DNA of 64,000 nt from Candidatus Fimenecus excrementigallinarum (GCA_018714805.1 DVMW01000024.1:62001-126000); one strand, 5' to 3'; counted from the stretch's first letter, positions 17,497-26,579 are shown. Numbers and translations: made by a program. The notes: generated by a model not told the origin, from the sequence alone.

Positions 17497-18206
17497 GGCG
17501 CACCCTCCGTTTCCGGCACGGGCTTTATCAGCGCGCCGACCGCCGCCGCCGAAACGGCGCAGAGGATGATGACGAAGCCGGACGAAACGGCCTGCAGCGC
17601 CGGGATGTAGCAAAACGCGCAGCTCAACGCCGCCGCCGTGAGCACCACCGCCGCGACAGCGCCCGATTTTTTCATCGGCGGAATGAAAATGGCCAGGAAC
17701 ATGCCGTAGATGGCAATGCCCAGCGCCGAGCGCAGCGACGCGGGCAAAAGTGACGCGGCCGCCGCGCCGAGAAACGTCCCGAGCGCCCAGCCGACGTACG
17801 GCATTGCAATAAGCCCGAACATATAGCGGCTGCCGACCGGTTTGCCCTGCCCGGTCGCCACGGCGAAAATCTCGTCCGTGTTGCCGAAGGCGATAAGCAG
17901 CCGGTCTAAGAGCCGGACGCTTTTGTCGAGCTTTTGCGACAGGGAGACGGACATCAGCGCATAGCGCAGGTTGACAACGAACTGCGTGAGCGCCATTTCG
18001 GCGTAGGACCCGCCCGCAAGCAGCAGGGAAAGCCCGGCAAACTGCCCGGCGGAGGTCAGGTTCGTCATGGAAACGGCGAGCGCATAGGCGGTGGGCAGAT
18101 CCCCGGCCGCCGCGGCCATGCCGAAGGTGAACGAGACGGAAAGGTAGCCGAGCGCAATCGGGATGCCGTCGCGCAGCCCCTTTTTCAGCCGGTTTTCACA
18201 CGCCAT
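17493..18206 (-). CDS. azlC: AzlC-family ABC-unrelated amino acid exporter, large subunit
   Basis: A 237-aa protein with six to seven membrane helices and AzlC-family features (GLRDGIPIALGYLSVSFTFG near the start, SMTNLTSAGQFAG, FVVNLRYALMSVSLSQ). The ATG at 18206 lies 10 nt from GGAGG. A GTG two codons upstream is an alternative start with a tighter spacing to the same site. It is coupled to azlD. Confidence 0.92.
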   Translation of the reverse strand: MACENRLKKGLRDGIPIALGYLSVSFTFGMAAAAGDLPTAYALAVSMTNLTSAGQFAGLSLLLAGGSYAEMALTQFVVNLRYALMSVSLSQKLDKSVRLLDRLLIAFGNTDEIFAVATGQGKPVGSRYMFGLIAMPYVGWALGTFLGAAAASLLPASLRSALGIAIYGMFLAIFIPPMKKSGAVAAVVLTAAALSCAFCYIPALQAVSSGFVIILCAVSAAAVGALIKPVPETEGAP

Positions 18207-18296
18207 TTTCACGCCGCCTCCTTTCCGTTTTGGCCGCCGAATATTGTAGCACGCGCCGCCGCAAAGCGCAAGGGGAACCTGCGCCTGCCGCAAAAA

Positions 18297-18324
18297 AACC
18301 GCCCCTGCCTTTGCAGGAGCGGTT
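18297..18324 (-). terminator. Terminator of the GtrA-like gene
   Basis: AACCGCCCCTGCC (from 18297) pairs with GGCAGG-type sequence TGCAGGAGCGGTT (to 18324), with one mismatch. On the minus strand the stem is followed by TTTTTTTG, an intrinsic-terminator shape. Confidence 0.75.
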
Positions 18325-18340
18325 CGTGGGAAGCGCTTGC

Positions 18341-18886
18341 TTATTTCGCTTCGTCCTTCTTTTCCTCGGCTTTGTCCTCTTTCTTTTTGTGGAAGAGGAT
18401 TTTGTCGACCGGGAAATACAGGAAGAACTGAATCGCGCCGCAGACCGCGCCGGAAATGGAGATGGCGGCGTTTTCCCCGACATAACCGGTGAAGAAGTTG
18501 ATAAGCGTCGGCGACAGCCACGCCGAGAAGCAGATGAGCGCGATGGTGAACACGATGTAGATGGGCAGCGTCACGGCGATGTTGGCGTTCGAATTGAACG
18601 TCTTGTCGCGGTTGATGAAGAACGAGACAATCTGTGCAAGGACGTTGCTGATGTTGGCGGCCAGGAAAATGCCGAGGCCGGTCTCCTCGGTGGAGTGGAA
18701 AATCCACCAGGTGAACGATTGATGCAGGAATTCGTCGCTCATCGGCAGCTTGATAAGCAGCGGCAGGAACGTCTGGATAACGAACGCCCCGAGGCTGACC
18801 ACGATGAACTTGACAAACTGCCAAAGCGTTTCAATCCCCTTGCCCTTGCCCGCAGCGGCCTTGTCGATGTCGTTTAATTTTGCCAT
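18341..18886 (-). CDS. GtrA-like membrane protein
   Basis: A 181-aa protein with four probable membrane helices (starting about residues 24, 80, 105 and 140) and a charged C-terminal tail (HKKKEDKAEEKKDEAK). QFVKFIVVSLGAFVIQ, SNVLAQIVSFFINRDKTF and GAVCGAIQFFLYFPVDKILF fit the GtrA-like family, which often takes part in polyprenyl-linked sugar transfer. No glycosyltransferase is adjacent here, so the substrate is unknown. It is a single-gene unit with its own promoter and terminator. Confidence 0.8.
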   Translation of the reverse strand: MAKLNDIDKAAAGKGKGIETLWQFVKFIVVSLGAFVIQTFLPLLIKLPMSDEFLHQSFTWWIFHSTEETGLGIFLAANISNVLAQIVSFFINRDKTFNSNANIAVTLPIYIVFTIALICFSAWLSPTLINFFTGYVGENAAISISGAVCGAIQFFLYFPVDKILFHKKKEDKAEEKKDEAK

Positions 18887-18919
18887 TTATTTACTCTCCC
18901 TCTGTACAAAATCTTTCAT

Positions 18920-18949
18920 ATTGTAGCACGGCGCGCGGGTCCCTGACAA
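18920..18949 (-). promoter_or_regulatory. Predicted promoter of the GtrA-like gene
   Basis: TTGTCA (18944-18949) and TACAAT (18920-18925) on the minus strand are 18 nt apart. Confidence 0.5.
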
Positions 18950-19049
18950 GGGATAAAACAACCAAGATTTTTCAGCCTTCCTTATACAGGGTGCATAAAA
19001 ATTCAGCGTAAAATTTGGAAACCGGGCGGCGGCAATCCCGGCGTGCGCA

Positions 19050-19077
19050 TTGCAAAACCGCAAAAAAGCGGTATAAT
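19050..19077 (+). promoter_or_regulatory. Predicted promoter of tcdA
   Basis: TTGCAA (19050-19055) and a perfect TATAAT (19072-19077) with a 16-nt spacer lie about 30 nt before the ATG. Confidence 0.65.
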
Positions 19078-19108
19078 GAGGGGAGAACAAAGGACGGAGG
19101 CGAGAAAC

Positions 19109-19810
19109 ATGGAGGAAGCCCTTTCGCGTACCGCGGCGCTGCTTGGGGAAGAAGCGATGGCGCGCCTGCGCCGCGCGCGCGTCGCGGTGTTCGGCGTCGG
19201 GGGCGTCGGCGGCTATGTCTGCGAGGCGCTTGCGAGAAGCGGCGTCGGGCATTTGACCGTCGTCGACGGCGACACGGTGAGCGTCAGCAACCTCAACCGG
19301 CAGATTATCGCCCTGCATTCAACCGTCGGGCAGAAAAAGGTCGAGGTTCTGCGCAAGCGGCTTTTGGACATCGCCCCGCAGATGGAGGTGGAGGCGGTCG
19401 ACCGATTTTTTACGCCGGAAAACGCCGACAGCTTCGCGCTTGCCGCTTATGACTACGTGGTGGACGCGGTCGACGACGTCAAAGCCAAGGTGGAGCTCGC
19501 CGTGCGCTGCAGCGCGCTGTCGGTTCCGCTCATTGCCGCAATGGGCGCGGGCAACAAGCTGCACCCGGAGCGGTTCGAGCTCGCCGACCTGTTTGAAACG
19601 TCCGTCTGTCCGCTTGCCCGCGTCATGCGCACAGAGCTTCGCAAACGCGGCGTGGACCGTCTGCAGGTCGTGTATTCCAAAGAGGCGCCGAGACGCCCGC
19701 GGGACGGTTCGCGCGTTCCGGGCAGCACGGCGTTCGCCCCGCCTGCGGCAGGGCTTATCTTGGCCGGGGCGGTTGTCCGCGCGCTGGCAAAGCTGGAGGA
19801 GGAAGCATAA
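19109..19810 (+). CDS. tcdA: tRNA threonylcarbamoyladenosine dehydratase (HesA/MoeB/ThiF family)
   Basis: A 233-aa E1-like ATP-binding enzyme. The nucleotide loop is GVGGVGGYVCEALARSG (about residues 30-46), followed by VVDGDTVSVSNLNRQ, the conserved acidic and Asn-Arg residues of the family, and VDAVDDVKAKVEL. TcdA turns N6-threonylcarbamoyl-adenosine at position 37 of tRNAs into the cyclic hydantoin form. A frame extends upstream, but the ATG at 19109 after GGACGGAGG is favoured. Its stop overlaps by 1 nt the start of the next gene. Confidence 0.9.
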   Translation: MEEALSRTAALLGEEAMARLRRARVAVFGVGGVGGYVCEALARSGVGHLTVVDGDTVSVSNLNRQIIALHSTVGQKKVEVLRKRLLDIAPQMEVEAVDRFFTPENADSFALAAYDYVVDAVDDVKAKVELAVRCSALSVPLIAAMGAGNKLHPERFELADLFETSVCPLARVMRTELRKRGVDRLQVVYSKEAPRRPRDGSRVPGSTAFAPPAAGLILAGAVVRALAKLEEEA

Positions 19811-20922
19811 TGCAGTACCGTACGTTCGGAAAAACCGGGGAGCGCGTTTCCGTTTTGGGGTTTGGGTGTATGCGCCTGCCCGTGCGCGCGCCGTTTCAGA
19901 ATATCGACACCCCCGCCGCCGTGCGCCTGCTGCACGAGGCGGTGGACGGCGGCGTCAACTACTTTGACACGGCGTTTTTCTACCACCGCGGCCGCAGCGA
20001 GTCCCTGGTCGGCAAAGCGTTTGCGGGCGGCAAGCGGCAGCAGGTGCTGCTGGCCACGAAATCGCCGTTCGGCGGCTTCAAATTCGGCTGGGAGTTTGAA
20101 AAAACGCTTGAAACGCAGCTTCGGCGCCTGCAGACGGACTACATCGATTTTTACCTTTTGCACGCGGTCAACCTGAAATCCTGGCAGCAGTCCGCGCTGC
20201 GCTTCGACCTGCTTTCCAAGCTGCAAAAAGCGCGCGAGCAGGGCAAAATCCGGCACATCGGCTTTTCCTTCCACGACAGCTTCGACGCGTTTATGACGGT
20301 CTTAAACGGCTTTTCGGACTGGGAATTCTGCCAGATTCAATACAACTACTATGACGTCGACTACCAGGCGGGCCGCCGCGGGCTTTTCGAAGCGGCCAAG
20401 CGCGGCCTCGGCGTGGCGGTCATGGAACCCCTGCGCGGCGGGAAGCTTGCCGACGTCCCCGACAGCGTGCGCGCCGTCCTGCCCGGGAAACACCCGGTGC
20501 AGGCGGGGCTGGATTTCGTCTGGGACCACAGCGAGGTAAGCCTGCTTTTAAGCGGGATGCACAACGCCGCGCAGCTGCGCGAAAACCTGCGCTTTGCCGA
20601 CGAGAGCCGTCCGGAGAAATTCGACGCGGCGGCGCACGCACAGTTTACAGAGGCGAGCCGTCTGCTGCATTCCGCGGCGCGCGTGGGCTGCACGCATTGC
20701 GAATACTGCCTGCCGTGCCCGAAGGGCGTGCAGATTCCCGAGGTATTCGCGCAGTACAACCAAAGCGTGATGGAGCCGGACAAGGCGAAAAAGGCGTACG
20801 CAAAGCTGAAGGGCGACGCGCGCAGCTGCGTGCGCTGCGGGCTTTGCGAGGAAAAATGCCCCCAGCAGCTGCCCATTCGCGAGCTGCTTGCCAAAGCGCA
20901 CGAGACGCTTTCCGAAAAATAA
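19810..20922 (+). CDS. Aldo/keto reductase with C-terminal 4Fe-4S ferredoxin-like domain
   Basis: A 370-aa two-part protein: an aldo/keto reductase barrel (about 1-270, with GFGCMRLP, INYFDTA-type GVNYFDTAFFY and GKIRHIGFSFH) and a C-terminal domain with two cysteine clusters, CTHCEYCLPCP and CVRCGLCEEKCP. This fused layout is common in anaerobes, where the clusters may pass electrons between ferredoxin and the nicotinamide site. The substrate is unknown. The ATG shares its A with the tcdA stop. Confidence 0.92.
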   Translation: MQYRTFGKTGERVSVLGFGCMRLPVRAPFQNIDTPAAVRLLHEAVDGGVNYFDTAFFYHRGRSESLVGKAFAGGKRQQVLLATKSPFGGFKFGWEFEKTLETQLRRLQTDYIDFYLLHAVNLKSWQQSALRFDLLSKLQKAREQGKIRHIGFSFHDSFDAFMTVLNGFSDWEFCQIQYNYYDVDYQAGRRGLFEAAKRGLGVAVMEPLRGGKLADVPDSVRAVLPGKHPVQAGLDFVWDHSEVSLLLSGMHNAAQLRENLRFADESRPEKFDAAAHAQFTEASRLLHSAARVGCTHCEYCLPCPKGVQIPEVFAQYNQSVMEPDKAKKAYAKLKGDARSCVRCGLCEEKCPQQLPIRELLAKAHETLSEK

Positions 20923-20933
20923 AGGAGACCGCC

Positions 20934-22964
20934 ATGCAAAATCCGGCTTCCCCTCCGGCAAACAGCCGGCCGAACAGCGCGCCGCTCGCGCTTGCCAAGC
21001 TGCACGTGACCGACGCGTTCTGGCGCGAAAAAATGCGGCTGGTACGCGAAACGGTCCTGCCGCACCAATGGGCGCTTTTGAACGACGCGGTCGAGGGCGT
21101 CCAAAAAAGCTATTGCCTGCACAATTTCCGCGCCGCCGCCGCAAGAATTGCAGCCGAAAAAAACGGGGAGCCGGTTTCGCCGCCGCCCGAAAAGCGTCTG
21201 TTTGAAACCTGGCCCGAGCGCCCCGACGAAGCGCGGTCAGACCGGTTTTACGGCTTTTTGTTCCAGGACAGCGACCTGTACAAATGGCTCGAGGCCGTCG
21301 CCTATACGCTGGCCGACACGCCCTGCGCCGCGCTTTCGGCGCAGGCGGACGCGGCGATAGAGCTTATCTGCGCGGCGCAGGCGGACGACGGGTATCTGGA
21401 CACCTACTATATCCTGCATGGCCGCGAGCACGCGTTCGAAAATTTGCGGGACAACCACGAGCTGTACTGCTTCGGGCACCTGACCGAGGCGGCTGTCGCT
21501 TATTTTCGGGCGACCGGCAAAACGCGCCTGCTTGCCTGCGCGCGGCGCTTTGCGGATTTGCTTTGCGAGCGGTTTTCGGACCTGCCGGGCGGGTCCCCCG
21601 GCTATCCCGGCCACCCGGAGGCGGAGCTCGCGCTGTACAGGCTGTATGCGGCGACGGGGGAGGCGCGCTACCGGGCGCTTGCCGAGCGGTTTTTGTCCCG
21701 GCGCGGGCAGCGGCCGTATTTTTACGATGCGGAACGCGGCGCTGCGCCTGCGAAGCCCGGGGAGCTTCGCTATACCTATTACCAGGCGCACCTGCCCGTG
21801 CGCAGCCAGCGCGAGGCGGTCGGCCACGCGGTCCGCGCCATGTACCTCTATAGCGCGATGGCGGACTGCGCCGGCTTTGGCGACCGGGAAATGTACGCGG
21901 CCTGCCGCGCGCTGTTTGCGGACGTTGCGTACCGGAAAATGTATGTGACGGGCGGCGTGGGCAGCACCGCCGACGGCGAGGCGTTCACCTTTGCTTACGA
22001 CCTGCCGAACGACACCGCCTATGCCGAGACCTGCGCGGCGGCGGGGCTTGTGTTCTTTGCGTGGCGGATGCTGCAGCTGGAGCCGGACGCTTTGTACGGC
22101 GACGTGCTCGAGCGCGCGCTGTACAACGGTCTGCTTGCCGGTATGTCGGCGGACGGGAAACGGTTTTTCTATGTGAATCCCCTGGAGTCTGACCCCGCCG
22201 CCTGCGCGCAGGACCCGCGCAAGCGCCACGTCCGGCCGACGCGCGAGCCCTGGTTCGGCTGCGCGTGCTGCCCGCCGAACCTTGCGCGCACGGTTATGCG
22301 CATCGGGCAATACGCCTGCACGGCAAAGGCGGATACCTGCTGGTTCCACCTGCACATCGGCCTTGCGGTAGAGCTGGAAAACGCGCGCCTGCAAACGGCG
22401 TCCGGCCTGCCTTACAGCGGCGAATTTTCCGTCCGGGTGGAAAGCTGCCGCGCGCCGCTGACCCTGGCGGTGCGCATCCCCGCGTGGTGCGGCGGGCAAT
22501 ATACGCTCAGCGGGGCAGAGGGCGCCGAACGCCGCGAGCAGGACGGCTATCTGTATCTGCGCGGCCGTTTTGCGCCGGGAACGGTGCTTCGCTTTGTGTT
22601 CGCCATGCCCGCGCGCTTTGTCCGCGCCGACGCGCGGGTGCGCGCCGACGCCGGGAAGGTCGCCGTTATGCGCGGCCCGCTTGTGTATTGCATGGAGGAG
22701 GCGGACAACGGGAAGGGGCTGCACCTTTGCCTGTTTGATACAAGCAAAGCCCCGCAGCCGGAAATGACGGCGCTCCCCGGGCTCGGGCGCGTGCCGACGC
22801 TTACGGTTTCCGGCGTGCGGCAGTCGGCCCCGGACCCCGCCGCGCCATATGAAGCCGCCGCGCCGGCGGAAGAGCCGGCCGCATTTCGGCTGCTGCCCTA
22901 TTTCCTCTGGGCGAACCGGGAAACGGGCGAAATGCAGGTGTTCACCCGTGAAAAAAGGTGTTGA
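20934..22964 (+). CDS. GH127-family glycoside hydrolase (beta-L-arabinofuranosidase type)
   Basis: A 676-aa protein of the former DUF1680, now GH127. After a Pro/Ser-rich start, the (alpha/alpha)6 barrel carries DGYLDTYY and NHELYCFGHLTEAAVAYF, then GGVGSTADGEAFTFAYDLPN with the expected active-site Glu, and the metal-binding cysteines of WFGCACCPPNLAR. Characterised members cut beta-L-arabinofuranosyl links with a zinc-bound Cys nucleophile. There is no signal peptide, so it is cytoplasmic. It follows the aldo/keto reductase by 11 nt behind AAAGGAG. Its last codons contain the -35 box of the tRNA promoter. Confidence 0.92.
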   Translation: MQNPASPPANSRPNSAPLALAKLHVTDAFWREKMRLVRETVLPHQWALLNDAVEGVQKSYCLHNFRAAAARIAAEKNGEPVSPPPEKRLFETWPERPDEARSDRFYGFLFQDSDLYKWLEAVAYTLADTPCAALSAQADAAIELICAAQADDGYLDTYYILHGREHAFENLRDNHELYCFGHLTEAAVAYFRATGKTRLLACARRFADLLCERFSDLPGGSPGYPGHPEAELALYRLYAATGEARYRALAERFLSRRGQRPYFYDAERGAAPAKPGELRYTYYQAHLPVRSQREAVGHAVRAMYLYSAMADCAGFGDREMYAACRALFADVAYRKMYVTGGVGSTADGEAFTFAYDLPNDTAYAETCAAAGLVFFAWRMLQLEPDALYGDVLERALYNGLLAGMSADGKRFFYVNPLESDPAACAQDPRKRHVRPTREPWFGCACCPPNLARTVMRIGQYACTAKADTCWFHLHIGLAVELENARLQTASGLPYSGEFSVRVESCRAPLTLAVRIPAWCGGQYTLSGAEGAERREQDGYLYLRGRFAPGTVLRFVFAMPARFVRADARVRADAGKVAVMRGPLVYCMEEADNGKGLHLCLFDTSKAPQPEMTALPGLGRVPTLTVSGVRQSAPDPAAPYEAAAPAEEPAAFRLLPYFLWANRETGEMQVFTREKRC

Positions 22965-22989
22965 CAAGAAAGAGGCTTTATATTATAAT
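22961..22989 (+). promoter_or_regulatory. Consensus promoter of the tRNA-Met/tRNA-Glu unit
   Basis: A perfect TTGACA (22961-22966), 17-nt spacer and perfect TATAAT (22984-22989). The -35 box includes the TGA stop of the GH127 gene. Confidence 0.9.
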
Positions 22990-23020
22990 AACTAAGCCGT
23001 CGAACTCCGGCGGCAACCAT

Positions 23021-23097
23021 GGCGGCATAGCTTAGTTGGCTAGAGCGTCCGGTTCATACCCGGAAGGTCACAGGTTCAAGTCCCGTTGCCGCTACCA
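23021..23097 (+). tRNA. tRNA-Met (CAU), elongator type
   Basis: A 77-nt cloverleaf with acceptor GGCGGCA/TGCCGCT (one G-U at the first pair), discriminator A and encoded CCA. The anticodon CAT is at 23055-23057 and the T-loop is GGTTCAAGTCC. The paired first base argues against initiator tRNA, and the body resembles elongator Met rather than tRNA-Ile2. Confidence 0.95.
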
Positions 23098-23101
23098 AAA
23101 G

Positions 23102-23123
23102 CGGCGGTATGCAAATACCGCCG
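23102..23123 (+). other. Hairpin between two tRNAs, possible processing signal
   Basis: CGGCGGTAT (23102-23110), a GCAA tetraloop and ATACCGCCG (23115-23123) form a perfect 9-bp stem in the 32-nt spacer. There is no T run after it, so it is not a terminator. Confidence 0.5.
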
Positions 23124-23129
23124 TTCTGC

Positions 23130-23204
23130 GGCCCGGTGGTCAAGCGGTTAAGACACCGCCCTTTCACGGCGGTAACACGAGTTCGATTCTCGTCCGGGTC
23201 ACCA
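23130..23204 (+). tRNA. tRNA-Glu (UUC)
   Basis: A 75-nt cloverleaf with acceptor GGCCCGG/CCGGGTC, anticodon TTC at 23163-23165 in the loop CTTTCAC, and encoded CCA. It is co-transcribed with tRNA-Met. Confidence 0.96.
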
Positions 23205-23234
23205 AAAAGCCCCGCTTTTTAAGCGGGGCTTTTT
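23204..23234. terminator. Bidirectional terminator between tRNA-Glu and capA
   Basis: AAAAAGCCCCGCTT (23204-23217), a TTT loop and AAGCGGGGCTTTTT (23221-23234) form a perfect palindrome with T tails in both directions. Confidence 0.92.
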
Positions 23235-23284
23235 CTTATGCCGTTTTTCAGCTGCCGAGCCGTACAAAATGGGCTCCCGGCAGC

Positions 23285-24493
23285 TTATGCCGCTAAAAAT
23301 TCCTCCGGGATAACGTCGCGCACGAAATCCTCGATGTACGCCACGCTGAAATCCGACTGCTTGATGCGCGAGGCCTGCCGCTTGGCAAGCGCGTCCGTAT
23401 ACTGCGACAGCGGATAGATTTGCACGTCGTGCGCGCCGTTGACGTAGTGCGTGACGATGGGCTCGAGCTTTACGTTCGAGACCGTGACCGCCTTCGTCTG
23501 CGGGTCGACGGTCACGTCGTAGTGCAGCATCCCGCCGATGACGCGCGCGGCCGTATTCTGCTGGGAAATGAAGTTCCCGAGCGAATAGGCGACAAGCGTT
23601 TGCGAGCCGTCCGCGTTTGCAATCCATTCTATGGGCTGGAGCACGTGCGGGTGGTGCCCAATGATGACGTCCGCGCCCCAGGCGGCCATTTGCCTGGCGA
23701 GGTTTTTCTGGTCCTGCGAGGGCGTGGTTGTGTATTCGCTTCCCCAATGGGCGTTGACGAGCACCACGTCGCAGGCGTCGGCCGCCGCCTTGATTTTTTT
23801 CTCAATCGCCTCGGTTTCGGAGGTGTACAGGAATTCCAGCGGGCTGTCGTCGGGCAGGGAAAGGCCGTTCGTATACTGCGTGACGCCCACGAGCCCAATC
23901 TTTATGCCATCGCGCTCGATGTATTCGACGGTTTCGAGGTCCGCCTTGTCCTTGTAAGCGCCCGTGCGCACCACGCCGGAAAGCCCGTCCCAGAATTCTA
24001 TGGATTCCAAAAGCCCCTTCGAGGTCTTGTCCAGCATATGGTTGTTCGCCAGATTGACGACGTCGAAGCCGATATCCGCGACCTCCTGCCCGAGCTCGAC
24101 GGGGGAGTTGAACAGCGGATAGCCCGAGGGCTTGTAGCTCTTTGCCACGGGCGTTTCCTGATTGATGGTCGCCACGTCCGCCGCGGCGACAGCGTCGGCA
24201 ATGCGCGTATAGCAGAACGAAAAATCATAGCCGTCCCCGCCCGCGCGGCGGTTGGCCTGTTCGTAAATGCCGTCGTGGATAAGGTTGTCGCCGACCGACA
24301 AAAACGACAGCGTGACCGGCTGCGGGGCCGGGGCGGTTGTTGCGGGCGCGGTGGTTTCCGCGGGCGCGGCGCCCACGGGGGCGGCCTCCGGCGTGCGGCC
24401 GTTTCGCACGACGCCGACAACGGCGGCCGCGCCGGCGAGCACCACGAGTGTCAGCACGACGGACAAAAATATTTTTACGCTTTTTTTCTGCAT
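23285..24493 (-). CDS. CapA-family (PGA_cap) metallophosphatase-like protein, membrane-anchored
   Basis: A 402-aa protein with an N-terminal membrane helix (residues 7-29) and a Thr/Pro/Ala-rich linker (about 36-58), then a calcineurin-like domain. Its metal motifs are SVGDNLIHDGIY, NLANNHMLDK, NAHWGSEY and GHHPHVLQPIE. Proteins of this type are named after CapA of poly-gamma-glutamate capsule synthesis, but no capBC genes are near, so only an extracytoplasmic hydrolase-like role can be supported. It is the last gene of a pncB-ppa-capA unit, 15 nt after ppa. Confidence 0.9.
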   Translation of the reverse strand: MQKKSVKIFLSVVLTLVVLAGAAAVVGVVRNGRTPEAAPVGAAPAETTAPATTAPAPQPVTLSFLSVGDNLIHDGIYEQANRRAGGDGYDFSFCYTRIADAVAAADVATINQETPVAKSYKPSGYPLFNSPVELGQEVADIGFDVVNLANNHMLDKTSKGLLESIEFWDGLSGVVRTGAYKDKADLETVEYIERDGIKIGLVGVTQYTNGLSLPDDSPLEFLYTSETEAIEKKIKAAADACDVVLVNAHWGSEYTTTPSQDQKNLARQMAAWGADVIIGHHPHVLQPIEWIANADGSQTLVAYSLGNFISQQNTAARVIGGMLHYDVTVDPQTKAVTVSNVKLEPIVTHYVNGAHDVQIYPLSQYTDALAKRQASRIKQSDFSVAYIEDFVRDVIPEEFLAA

Positions 24494-24508
24494 GGCGGGT
24501 CTCTCCCT

Positions 24509-25045
24509 TTACGGCATTGTGGGGTACAGTTCCCGGTAGCGGTCGATGGCGTCCTCGATAATCTCTATCGCGACAGCGGCGCCCTTGGCCTCGTCAATGA
24601 CGGTCTTTTTGTTTTCCAGCATTTTATAGACCGAGAAAAAGTGCATCATTTCTTCAAACACGTGCGCGGGCAGCTGGGAAATGTCCGTGTACCCGTTGTA
24701 GGTCGGGTCGCCGACGGGGATAGCGATGATTTTGTCGTCCGGGTCGTCGTTGTCGAGCATCGTAATGACCCCAATCGGGCAGCAGGTCACGAGCGTCAGC
24801 GGCTCAATCTTTTCCGAGCAGAGCACCAGCACGTCGAGCGGGTCGTTGTCGAGCGCGAAGGTGCGCGGAATCAGCCCGTAGTTTGCCGGGTAATGCGTGG
24901 AGGTGTGCAGCACCCGGTCCAGACGCAGAAGCCCCGTCTCCTTGTCGAGCTCATACTTCATCTTGCTGCCTGTGCTAATCTCGATGACCGCGTCAAAGGT
25001 GCGGCTGCTGATGCGTTCGGGGGAAATGTCATGCCAGATGTTCAT
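24509..25045 (-). CDS. ppa: Inorganic pyrophosphatase, soluble family I
   Basis: A 178-aa family I pyrophosphatase. The signature DNDPLDV (with metal-binding aspartates) and STHYPANYGLIPRTF are clear, and the length is normal. It hydrolyses pyrophosphate to phosphate in the cytoplasm. Its ATG overlaps the stop of pncB; since PncB releases pyrophosphate, the coupling is sensible. Confidence 0.96.
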   Translation of the reverse strand: MNIWHDISPERISSRTFDAVIEISTGSKMKYELDKETGLLRLDRVLHTSTHYPANYGLIPRTFALDNDPLDVLVLCSEKIEPLTLVTCCPIGVITMLDNDDPDDKIIAIPVGDPTYNGYTDISQLPAHVFEEMMHFFSVYKMLENKKTVIDEAKGAAVAIEIIEDAIDRYRELYPTMP

Positions 25046-26505
25046 TTTCGCACTCCTTTGTATTCTTCAATGAGCAGCTTGCGGATTTCCCACAGCTTTG
25101 CGGACAGGTCGACATAGTATTTGTGCGGGTTCTCAAAGCGCTTGACCTCGTCCCAGAGCGTGTCCACCTGCTCCGAGCAGTATTCGCGGATTTCCGCGGG
25201 GGTGGGGGAGGTGTAGACGCATTCGCCCTGCTTGAAAATCTGTACGAGCAGCGGCCGCGCAACGTAGTTTTCAATCTCCTTGCGCTTCCAGGTGTAGTCG
25301 GGGTCAAACAGCTCATAGGGCTTGGAATCGTCCAATTCCTCGCTGTCCGTGGTCAGGACGTCGGCAATCGCCTTGCCCGTGTCCATGTCAAACAGGCGGT
25401 AGACGTTTTTCGAGGACGGCAGGGTGATTTTGTGCACGTTTTCCGACAGGTTGATTTTCGGGACGATGCGGCCGTCCGGCTCCTCTAAGGCGCACAGCTT
25501 GTACACCCCGCCGAACAGCGGCGACGACGCCGAGGTGATAAGCCGCTCGCCGACGATGAAGCAGTCGACCTTTGCGCCCTGCGCCAGCATATCGGAAATC
25601 AGGTGCTCGTCTAAAGAGTTGGAGGCGAGGATGCCGCAGTCGGGGAAGCCCGCCTCGTCCAGCATTTTGCGCACGCGCTTGGAAAGATAGGGGATGTCGC
25701 CCGAGTCAATGCGCACGCTTTTCGGCCGGTAGCCCGCGGGCACCAGCACGTCCTGGAAGGCGCGTATGGCGTTTGGCACGCCGGAACGCAGGGTGTCGTA
25801 GGTGTCTATTACGAAGGTGCAGTCGTCGGGATAGCGCTTTGCGTAGGCGCAGAACGCCTCGTACTCCGAATCGAACATCTGCACCCAGCTGTGAATCATC
25901 GTTTTGAGCACCGGGATGCCGAACGCCTGGGCAGGCAGCGCGCCGGAGGTTGCCGTGCAGCCGCCGATGTACGCCGCGCGCGCGCCGTAAACCGCTTCGT
26001 CAAAGCCCTGCGCGCGCCGCGCGCCGAATTCCGCAACCGCCGTGCCGCGCGCCGCGCGCACAAGCCGGTTCGCCTTGGTCGCGATAAGGCTTTGCTGGTT
26101 GATGCACAAAAGCAGCAGCGTTTCTATCATCTGCGCCTGCACCACGGGCCCGCGCACCTTGACAATGGGCTCGTTGGGGAAAATCGGCGTCCCCTCGGGG
26201 ATGGCCCAGACGTCGCAGGCGAAGCGGAACTCCCGCAGATACGCAAGGAACGGCTCCGAAACGCCCTGCGCGCGCAAAAACTGCAGGTCGTCCTCGGTAA
26301 AATGCAGCGTCTGCAAGCATTCTATCACCCGCTGCAGGCCCGCCATAATGGCGAAGCCGCCGTTGTCGGGCACGCGGCGGAAAAACAGGTCGTAGCAGCC
26401 GACGGTCTCGCCGAGGCCCGCGGAAAAAAATCCGTCCGCCATGGTGAATTCATACAGCTCCGTCGCAAAAGACGGCCGCGTTTTGTTCGGTTCAAACGCA
26501 TCCAT
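25042..26505 (-). CDS. pncB: Nicotinate phosphoribosyltransferase
   Basis: A 487-aa PncB-family enzyme (ATELYEFTMADGFFSAG, GGCTATSGALPAQAFGIP, VRIDSGDIPYLSKRVR). It makes nicotinate mononucleotide from nicotinate and PRPP in NAD salvage. A frame 6 codons longer exists, but a GGGAGG site lies inside that extension, 8 nt before the ATG at 26505, and sets the start. It is the first gene of the pncB-ppa-capA unit. Confidence 0.96.
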   Translation of the reverse strand: MDAFEPNKTRPSFATELYEFTMADGFFSAGLGETVGCYDLFFRRVPDNGGFAIMAGLQRVIECLQTLHFTEDDLQFLRAQGVSEPFLAYLREFRFACDVWAIPEGTPIFPNEPIVKVRGPVVQAQMIETLLLLCINQQSLIATKANRLVRAARGTAVAEFGARRAQGFDEAVYGARAAYIGGCTATSGALPAQAFGIPVLKTMIHSWVQMFDSEYEAFCAYAKRYPDDCTFVIDTYDTLRSGVPNAIRAFQDVLVPAGYRPKSVRIDSGDIPYLSKRVRKMLDEAGFPDCGILASNSLDEHLISDMLAQGAKVDCFIVGERLITSASSPLFGGVYKLCALEEPDGRIVPKINLSENVHKITLPSSKNVYRLFDMDTGKAIADVLTTDSEELDDSKPYELFDPDYTWKRKEIENYVARPLLVQIFKQGECVYTSPTPAEIREYCSEQVDTLWDEVKRFENPHKYYVDLSAKLWEIRKLLIEEYKGVRK

Positions 26506-26579
26506 AAGCAAACCTCCCTGCATTTGGTTTCATTGTAGCATACTTTATGCGGTTTCGCAACGGAAATCCCGGCCGGGCG

